From Cryptomeria japonica (lineage: Eukaryota; Streptophyta; Pinopsida; Cupressales; Cupressaceae): a DNA stretch of 64,000 nt. The translations under genes and the position numbers were made by a program. How positions within the stretch are numbered: the first letter of the stretch is position 1; every line of letters begins with the position of its first letter. Positions 56,029-64,000 of the stretch are shown in pieces. The stretch is from NCBI RefSeq assembly GCF_030272615.1, contig NC_081407.1, positions 374,527,018 through 374,591,017 of the forward strand, written 5' to 3'. Below the pieces are notes generated by a model. That model was not told where the DNA came from, ran no database searches, and saw only the letters and a program-made list of their open reading frames with translations.

Positions 56029-57251
56029 TTACATGCTTGACATTTCAAATCATTCCATATTTTTCATTTACAAGTTTAATTTTATTGCAAATTTACAAAA
56101 CTTGGTGGTTAATTCAATCAAAACCCTAGTTTTCAAAAATTGGAATTGAACTTGTGTCTTGTAAAAATTGCTATCTATTGCTTTAGATCTAAAAATTGTA
56201 TTGATCGTCAAATTCAATTTCATCATTGTCTTGTTTAAATTGCAAATCAAATTTACAAAATTAAGTGGTTAATTGTCAAAACCCTTATTTTTAAAAATCA
56301 ATTTGAATTTGTGCAAAACTTGAATTTACATTTAATTTTCAGATTTAGGAATATTTTTCAGATTTGTCTTCTTGCCTAAAATTCAAATTTTCAATTTCCC
56401 TCCCTTTTTCAAAATTCAATTTTTTAAAAAAGTGGTTAGGTCCTAAAACACTAATTTTTAAAATTAATTGGGTTTTATGCAAATTACAATCAATTTCAAT
56501 CAATTTCAGTTTTCTTAACATTCTTCAAGGTGGCTCTATCCATTAGGTTAGACCTTTTTCAAATTTGCAATTCAAGTCTTTTCTTTTTCAAAACCCTATT
56601 AGGGTCCTATTTTCACATTCAAACCTCAATTTTGCCTATCTAAACTTCATAAAATCAACCATTTTTGGGGGGTTAGCTCTAAAATCATCGTAACTTTCAT
56701 CCCTGAAATTTTTTGAAAAAGTTGGGAGGACCATGTGCACTTTCAACATGGTCTCTGGCTTTTTTCCCAAAATTTCAGGAGATTGTTATGACTGTATTTA
56801 ATTGCTTAAATATAGAAAATTGGTTGATTTTCTCAAAATTTTCTCTCTCTAAAATAAAAAATACTTCCCAATTTCAATATCACAACTTTCAAGGAAAAAT
56901 TTGAAATTAAGTGGTTAATTCTAATCTTCCGTGAGTTTAAAAATTCAAATTTTAACAAATTTAATTTTGAAATTAAGTGGTATCCCATTGGCCCTAATTT
57001 TAAAATTTCAATTTCCTTTTTCATCATTTTTTTTTTTTGGAAATTGTGTCTTTCTCCTTTCAACAAAGTTGAAATTGTGTAATCATAATTTTCTTGAATT
57101 TTGCAATTTTGCAAACTTTGTTCAAAATTCAAATTCCAAATTCAATTTTTTTCTCTAGTGCATGAATTTTACCACTATTAGTCCTACCTCTACTATCCTC
57201 GTTATATGAAGCATTAGAATTAAGGCTTCCCAAGGCTTAATTACCAAGGAG
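56029..57251 (+). repeat. 5' leader built of diverged repeats
   Basis: AAGTGGTTAATT followed by an AAAACCCTAATTTTTAAAA-like stretch recurs about five times (near 56103, 56263, 56430, 56910 and 56973), in AT-rich sequence with AATTCAAATTT phrases. No gene. The spacing is uneven, so these are old, degenerate duplications. Confidence 0.6.
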
Positions 57252-57582
57252 ATGGAGCCTAATCTGGGTGACTTCTTCAATGAGGATAATGCTAATTCTT
57301 CCCATCTGAATAACATCTCTATTTACCCAATTGATAATTCTAGTGGTGAAGAAGAATCTTTGACTAGAGTTTCCATGGATAAACTTTCAAAATTGGATAA
57401 TCAATTTGACAACTTTCAACAATGGATGTCCCAAGAATACCCTAATAGTGAAGCTCTTCCATTAAGTGAAGATCTAAAACACATGATTCAAAGTGATAAG
57501 AATGGAATTGATATATTGCATGGAATTGCTCATATTGTTGATTCTAATATCATACCTATAAAGAGTTGTGATGAGAACTTAG
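57252..57582 (+). pseudogene. N-terminal frame of the gypsy-like element, cut by an LTR
   Basis: An ATG in good context (AAGGAGATGGAG) opens 110 codons starting MEPNLGDFFNEDN and containing MDKLSKLDNQFDNFQQWMSQ, a likely helical segment. The frame is open until it meets the family D LTR at 57583, where codons of the LTR replace the rest. It lies about 1.2 kb after the primer site, where gag or an upstream extra ORF would begin. I recognise no domain in the remaining part. Confidence 0.6.
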
Positions 57583-58710
57583 TGTTAGGCCCAATATGGA
57601 AAGCTAATGTACTGAGAAGGGAGGGGTGAATCAGCACTTCAAAACTTTTCTCAAATAATAACTTTACTGTTATACAAAAATTGAATAGTGCAGTAACATA
57701 AAATAAAGCTAAAACAAATAGATAACAATCATACATGATTCACTCCATAACACATATATTTTGGTTACACAAACTCTTGGTTAGAGAGAAAAACTGCAGT
57801 GGGGATGACACCCACAACTTCACTACTACAATAATAAAGATGCTCGGTTAGGGCTACATGTTTAGCTATTTCTGATAGCTTACCCTATTAGGAGTATCAA
57901 GATCTATTAGATGTACCTTGCTAAAGGATTTTACAACACTTAAACTAAATGTTGCAGCTAGTTAGAGGCTTTACAATTTATAGACTTGATTAGAGTCTTT
58001 TACCCTATTAGAGGTATCTCTTACAACTTCAAAATATTACAATAAAATCATTACCAATATCTGCAACTTTACATCTGAAATGTTATAGCAGATTCTATGT
58101 GCTCGGAATAGATTAACTTGCTTATAACATACCTTGGTAACCCATATAGTAACTCGGTAAACCCTTCTATTTACTCTATTCTTCAACTATTCTCTGAAAA
58201 CCTTCTCGATGACCTTTGTGTCTCTGTAACAGTATTCTTACACTCATGCACACACATGTACACTTATGCTATATAAATAGATCTCTTATGACGATGATCC
58301 ATTCATTGCTTCGATCTTATAAACATGATTTATCGAATAGATAAACATGCAAATTACTTCACTGGTTAGATGACCTCAAAATCATACAAATCTTCTAGTG
58401 CAATTTCCAATGTGATAACAGTTAGATGTGCCTCAATCTTGTAACGCATTTTCATATGCATGTCTAGGTTTAATGAATCTGGTAATACGTTTCACTCATT
58501 GTATATCAACTCGGTGTGTCATCTTTGCTGCTCGGTAGACATAAAAAGATACTCAGTAGACAGCTCGGTGTATATTGTGTTTTGTGACTGCTTTCTTCTG
58601 TAACTGACTAGACTGTGCATACCGACTAAATATTTTGGTAGTAGTAACCGACTAGAGTATATAGAATGACTTTGGATATAAAACTAATGGCAATTTGATA
58701 AGTAGTAACA
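57583..58710 (-). mobile_element. 3' LTR of the family D element
   Basis: 1,128 bp; minus strand TGTTACTACTTATC...GGGCCTAACA. Related along its length to the solo D LTRs. It lies directly after the polypurine tract, which identifies it as the 3' LTR. Confidence 0.88.
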
Positions 58711-58722
58711 ATCTCCCCTTTT

Positions 58723-59094
58723 GACATTAGTTGAGATGTTTGACAAAACTACTTTGAAAGTCATTATTCAAAAAAAATCTATATACTCTACAAAATTTGA
58801 CTAAACATACAGTATATACATTAGTCAATGAAATACTATATTAAATATATACTCCCCTTATCAATATACTATACAAAATTCTGATCAGTGTGCTCGGTGA
58901 TCAATATTCTGTAATCACTATTCTTTTCTCTGTTCACTGCTCGGTCCACTGCTCTTGGATACTCTGCATACTCTGCTCATTCTGCTCGGTGTACTCCCCT
59001 TGTATACTACACTCTTGTTGGTTGTCTCTTTGAATACTATACACCCCCCCTTTTTGACAAACATCAAATTTTAGTTACCATTTGGAGGTGGCAA
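58723..59094 (-). other. Non-coding tail of the family D element
   Basis: AT-rich with CTCGGTG-like repeats (about 58890-59000); no gene seen. It lies between the unknown frame and the polypurine tract. Confidence 0.6.
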
Positions 59095-62000
59095 CTAATC
59101 AAAAATGGATTTATACTTTGTCTTGGCTTCAGTGAGAGCGACAGAGAGGGCATCCTTTACATTGTCCATTAAAGAATTCTATGCATTAATATCAGCCAAT
59201 AATGAAATTAAGCCATCTAAAGTGCTTCCCTCTTGAGTAGTAGAGAGGTATGTGGCTCAGTTGAGCTGTTCTTGAACGGATGAAAGATGAGGAAGGAATA
59301 ATGTCTGAAGTGTCATTATGTCCATCCTGATCTTGTGTTCTTCATTTCTTAGTTCCAATTGTTGAGCCATGAGCTGTTGTAGCTTGGTATAAAAATTCTG
59401 AATTGAATTAGGCTTTGGGGTCAACTTATTTGAGAGATCAGTGATCTCTTTCTCAATGGCTTCTATTTTATTTTTAATATCCTTAATGAATAAAGAAAAT
59501 GTACAAAGTTTCTTAAATAATGAGAGAATGTGCTTGAGTTGAGGGGACAACTCAGCAATAAATTGGACAAGTTTTACCTTGCCAACAGTAATGGATTTTT
59601 TTACTTCTTCTATCATTTTAGTAGTGAGCTCTTTATCTTTCAGCTTGCTCAAATACTCAGATGCATCAACTCCGGATGTTTCTATTTGACTAAGGAGTTC
59701 ATCCAGTTGAATATGGATGGCTGCATCGGTTGACACTGTAGCTATAGGTAGCATGTCCGATAGTAGTGTCTTCACCTTCTGAAGTACTTTATTCTTCTTC
59801 TATATGGCCATCTATTTTTCTTGTTCGGTCTTTGCTTTGCATAGTTCACTGAATTCAGTAAGTGCTTGCCCCTTTAATTTTGAGATATCAACATTGGGCA
59901 ACACTATTGGTTTTGACAAATCTATTATGAAACTATGCTTTTTCATCTTCTTTTCTTTACCTTTCATCGGGTGAACCACTACAATAGCTTGAGAGGCTTT
60001 CTGACCCTTGGTAGGTTGCTTATTAGAGGCAACACTTTTGTTGGTTCCTTTAGCCTCTGTAGAGTCCTTCGGTGTCTCGGTACTAGGTGTCTCAGCTGCA
60101 ACATTTTCCGTGCTAGAAGGTGCTTGAGAGGTCTATTCTTGAGTAGTTTCTTCTCCTGTTGTAGCCTTGTCACCTTCGGTGCCTTGTGCTGTATCCTGAG
60201 GAGCTTCGATAGAGACAGGTTGATTAACCAATGGATAAGGCTGAACTTGTACTAAAATGGATTCACTAGATACAAGTTTTGCATATGTAGTGCCTTCTAT
60301 CATTTCCTGCTCTGGTGCTTCTTTATCCATGACATCTTCATCTAGTTGAATAGTGTCAGTAGGGTCTTGCTCGGTAGCACCAGGACCTTGCTCGGTGACA
60401 TCAAGATCATGCTCGGTGACATCAATGATTTCAACTATAGATTGTTCACCGGCATCCTTGATTTTGAAGATTTCCTACCACTTTGCTTTTGTCTCATTTT
60501 CTACGTCAATGTATAGCCCATTCATCAGTTTTAAAGCTCTTTGTTTGACGAGAAACCTTGAATTGTAGGTTGTCATATGTTCCTTTATTTCAGCTACTGA
60601 CATATCAAGAAAGAGATGGACTAGAATTCTTTCTCTGATTTGTTTCTCTGAGTCCATTGCATACTTCCACCTATTATCAATATGCAAATAAAGTTCATTT
60701 GGAAGTGACTTTGCTAGTTCCAATGGAGCTAATCAGAACTTTAGAAGTGTGCAGATGACAACTTCTTCAATTTGTCTCTTCTCATCATTGTTCCTGGTTT
60801 CATACTTAACAAATCTAAATGAACTAAATCCACTATATTATTTTAGATTAGCATAGAAGTTTTCAACACTATATATATTTACCTTCTAGCTCTTGACAAT
60901 CTGGAATTTGTTTGCATCCTTAGATTATGTATCACTAGACTCTTTTTCCAAAATGAGTCTCCGAGTAGATTTCTTGTATGTTTTTGTTACCTTGGGAGTA
61001 GTAACACTCTTTTGTTTCTTACTCGGTGATGTGGCAGATGCTCTTGTGTTAGGTCTCTTTGTTGGAGGAGTCAATAGGGCCTTTGAAGTGTCCTATTTCT
61101 TTCTTTTTAACACTTTACCCTTTGGCAATTCAGTACTTAATATTATTGTTGCCTCTTGAGCTTCTGATTCCTCTGTTGTGATGGCAAGAGTGCCTTTGAC
61201 AGGAGTAGAGGTAGAGTCTTCTCTGAATTTCTCTATCAATGCCTTAATCATCTTAGTTGCCTTCCTTGTAGCTTTGGGTACTACAATGCTCATTTTAACT
61301 TTCTCCTTCATTTCTTCATAAGCACCATACCTCAGTTCGGTAGTATGCCTTGGTAATGTTAGAAATGCACCAATTTGTTGTTGTGTGATATCAAAGTCAA
61401 TCTCGTAACCCATAGGAGGAAAAGATTGAGTCCTTGGTTCCACAACATTCACATAATAGTAATCGGTGTCAACTTCAAAACATATTTCATCTTTGTATTT
61501 CTCTACTAGCTGGGGTGGGATCCGGTACCTGTTATGCATTTTCTCTTGAAATTTACTGAAGTAATCATCCATGGTATCATTGAAATTAGCTCCTAACTTC
61601 TTGACGAAGTCATTAATCTAATGGGTGATTGGTCGGTGTAGCTCCCAAACTACTTTACCGACTGTTGGAAAGAATTTTTCAAAGTAGAAAAACATGCATA
61701 TCAGTAGTGATCCAAACTTTAAAGTATTTTCTGAGTTGTTCTTCTTTGGCTTTCTGATTGTGTTCAAATTTTCAAACAGGTTCTTCAATAACACTTCACA
61801 TAAGTCAATCTTCATGCCTTTCTTAACAATTTTGTAGGCTAAGTCTACTGCTGCACAGGGTACACTATTTTCCCTTGCCGATTGGAAGAAATAGTAACCA
61901 ATTACTCTAATAGCAAACTTTAACTCTGCATCAGTGGAATTGTTCAGTTTCAATCCTATGTAATCAGATTCCACTCCGGTTAAACTGATCAATTCCTTCT

Positions 62001-62454
62001 GTGATATCATCTTCTATGCTCGGGCATGATCATAAATAGGATAACTGGTAATCAGATGAATGGTTTCCTTAGTGATTTTAAATGGTTGCTCTTCTAGCCA
62101 CATGAAATCAGCATGCACTCTACTTAGTACAAACTTGACCCACTGGGGTTTGAACACACGAGGATAGGTTAGGGCTTTAGTTAATCCCTTGATCTTGATG
62201 TGCTCATATTTGCTATCCATTTTACCATCTGTGCATAATTCATCATATGCATCTTTGATTTCGACATGACCAAGTTCTTCCACATGACATTTGGTGAAGA
62301 ATCTCACATCCTCAACTAACAGAACTCTTTCCAGGATGAGTGAAAATGCAGTTTTGTCATCCGATTCAGATGCAACTTTAGGAGTCAAAGAGTACTTCAG
62401 TGAGGGCTTTTCAATTTTCTTGACAACAATGGGGTCTTGGATTTTAGATTCCAT
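59095..62454 (-). pseudogene. 1,120-codon protein of unknown function in the family D element
   Basis: One frame without indels from ATG 62454 (MESKIQDPIVV) to TAG 59095, broken by about 13 stops (nine TAG, two TAA, two TGA). The N-terminal third looks globular, with KPQWVKFVLSRVHADFMW and RVIGYYFFQSARENSVPC. A middle segment has PPMGYEIDFD and a Lys/Arg-rich stretch (TKRPNTRASATSPSKKQK) that could be a nuclear signal. A Glu/Thr/Pro-rich linker contains three VTEHD/VTEQG/ATEQD repeats. The C-terminal 220 residues are helical, with likely coiled coils (KNKIEAIEKEITDLSNKL, QLMAQQLELRNEEHK). The frame opens upstream to 62532, but 62454 is the more natural start because CTAAG-rich leader-like sequence precedes it. 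No known polymerase or capsid motif is seen. I do not recognise the family. Confidence 0.72.
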
Positions 62455-63008
62455 TCTAGATTTCAGATAAAAAACTGACAAAGGAGTCCTTAGGGTTTGA
62501 AAACTAACACACGGTAGATGCTTCACACTCAACAGATAATAACAATTTGATATGATTGGTAAACCAACTTAACAATGTGTAGTGATTGATGTAAATACCT
62601 TAAATTTTCTTTGAAGGAGGTTTGATCGCCTTGATTCACTCTACTCTGCTTTCTCAAAAACTTGGTGAGTGAAAATGATCGCGGAAATGCTTTTAAGTAT
62701 ACAAAATACCTTATCGAGATCTATGCGGGTTAGGTTAGAACATTAAATGCGCTCGGTTCCTCTTTAACTGATTTACTCTCCTTTTTGCGTTAACCGAGTA
62801 ACCAAGCTTCCTTCATTTAGTGACTTGACAGGCTTCCTATATTCACCGACTTGACAGGTTTCTTGTAAAGTGCTTCAAAAGACTTTGATAGAATTTCAAA
62901 CTTACTACGACATCTTAACTATGTAGATTTTGAATTTAGTACATAAAAGAATAGGAACTGTTATGATTTTAACCTTCAGAGAATGCAGTCCCTTCATACC
63001 TTTACCGA
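62455..63008 (-). promoter_or_regulatory. Gap between the two family D frames; possible internal promoter
   Basis: No coding frame. On the minus strand a TATA-like GTATACTTAAAAG (about 62691-62703) lies about 240 bp upstream of the ATG at 62454. Between them AAATTTAAG|GTATTTAC (about 62603) could be a splice donor. This would fit a captured gene with its own promoter and leader intron, but it rests on weak motifs only. Confidence 0.25.
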
Positions 63009-64000
63009 TTAATTTGGAATAGGAGCACCTAACTCAGTAGGTAAGGTGCATTCTTTATTTGACACAATTTCCTTCTTTCTCCAAATCATCTGTAATTTTT
63101 CTTTTATTTCTCCAGTGTATTTTCTAGGTTGATCTCTGCAATCTCCAGTCAGGTGTCCAACTTTGTCACAATGAAAATATGCCATACCAGGATTTCTCCA
63201 TGATCTTCGGTTGTTCATTCCAAACCTTATAAAACAGTTGGCACTTATATGTCCATATCTTCCACAACATTCACACCATATCCTTGTATTGTAATCCCAT
63301 GGTACTGCAAAATATTGTCGGTAAGGATCAGTGTGACTTCGGTAACCTCTAGTATTTGCTCAGTGTGCAGACCACATGTAGTTCTTTTTCTTCAACCAAC
63401 ACTTCTCGGTACTATGTCCATATCTATTACAATTTCTACAAAACCCTTTGAATTTTGCCTTCTGATAATTGTTAACAGACTTTGTCCTACATTGATTAGA
63501 TGTGTGACCACATTTATTGCAATTGTAACAATAACCATTGGACTTAGTGACATTCGGTTGTTTACCTTTTCTGATTTGGCATAAGTTGGTAGTGTGACCT
63601 TGATTTCCACAGTAGTTGCAAATAGGCTTCTTTCCTTTGATGTTCTTCTTGATTCCAGCTTGCTTTGATGATTCTCCTCTCTTGGTAGTATAGATTCCCT
63701 TCTCGGTAGAGTCTTTTCCTTTGTAACCGAGTCCTGCATCTTTGTAGGGTCATCTTGTATTTAGTTTCTCATCTAACATCTTTGATGCTTCATAACTCTT
63801 CTTCAGTGTTTCTTTAGATTTCTTCTCTGTTTCAAGTTCATTGGTCAACCTTGATACTTCAAGTTTCAATGCTTGATTCTCATCATCTTTCAGATTTGCT
63901 TCATGATGTGCATACCCTAGTTGATCAGATAGATTTTGTTGAATCCCAGTCAGCCTTATGATTTCATCATTCTTATCAGATATTGAAGCTTCAAGTTTTT
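63009..64000 (-). pseudogene. Coiled-coil and multi-zinc-knuckle (gag-like) protein, C-terminal part
   Basis: Reading leftward from the window edge, the frame gives a coiled coil (EVSRLTNELETEKKSKETL), a basic linker, then CCHC zinc knuckles: CNYCGNQGHTTNLC, CYNCNKCGHTSNQC, CRNCNRYGHSTEKC, CECCGRYGHISANC and a fifth, YFHCDKVGHLTGDC, which lacks its first Cys. Retroelement gag proteins usually have one or two knuckles. The frame ends TELGAPIPN at 63009. Two in-frame TGA codons (about 63357 and 63750) fit CGA-to-TGA changes. It probably binds RNA or single-stranded DNA, as nucleocapsid does. The N-terminus is outside the window. Confidence 0.8.

Larger units (their letters stand above)
57583..64000 (-). 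mobile_element. Family D element, non-autonomous, 3' part (continues beyond window)
   Basis: On the minus strand: a coiled-coil and zinc-knuckle protein (63009-64000), an intergenic gap, a 1,120-codon unknown frame (59095-62454), a non-coding tail, the polypurine tract AAAAGGGGAGAT (58711-58722) and the 3' LTR (57583-58710). No protease, integrase or reverse transcriptase lies between the zinc-knuckle protein and the 3' LTR, where copia and gypsy pol would be. The 5' LTR and start are outside the window. Confidence 0.82.

Noticed and set aside
1-64000. tRNA, rRNA or conserved host genes
   Set aside because: No cloverleaf-like or rRNA-like sequence and no frame with known housekeeping domains was seen by eye; a tRNAscan or profile search was not possible here.

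Overview
This window looks like repeat-filled intergenic DNA of a seed plant with a large genome. Nearly all of it is built from LTR retrotransposons in several layers of nesting. I find no intact host gene, no tRNA or rRNA gene and no bacterial-style feature. A gymnosperm is a reasonable guess from the density of long, old, nested copia and gypsy elements, but that is inference; the sequence alone does not name the species.

Layout. 1-2174: 3' end of a Ty1/copia element (family A). 2175-6730: AT-rich DNA without genes and with one GC-rich island. 6733-8095: decayed Ty3/gypsy gag on the minus strand with its primer site, beside an LTR-like stretch that is split by a complete copia element (family B, 8419-15917). 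16967-19385: 3' LTR and tail of a minus-strand gypsy-like element (family F). 19390-23721: rearranged copia family C, an inverted LTR fragment followed by a plus-strand pol. 24581-44746: a complete minus-strand copia element (family A). Its 3' LTR has been hit by a 12.4 kb non-autonomous gypsy-like element (25596-38014) with a perfect CATTC target duplication. 45043-46415: a second family C LTR. 46775-49156: a broken gene of unknown function, split by a solo LTR (family D). 52052-54435: a second solo D LTR, itself holding another solo LTR (family E). 54834-57582: 5' end of a gypsy-like element, cut by a minus-strand family D element that fills 57583-64000.

How the parts relate. Copia elements A and B each carry one long gag-protease-integrase-RT-RNase H reading frame, broken by nonsense codons and one frameshift each. 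Two elements carry no visible polymerase. The 25596-38014 element has a 951-codon Pro/Ser/Gln-rich frame on its own sense strand and, on the opposite strand, a 610-codon plant-mobile-domain frame. The 57583-64000 element has a coiled-coil plus zinc-knuckle protein and a separate 1,120-codon unknown frame. Both would need enzymes from other elements to move. In all these genes most premature stops are TAG or TGA at places where CAG or CGA is expected, as produced by deamination of methylated cytosines; indels are rare. The most interesting material is these long conserved-looking frames of unknown role inside non-autonomous elements.
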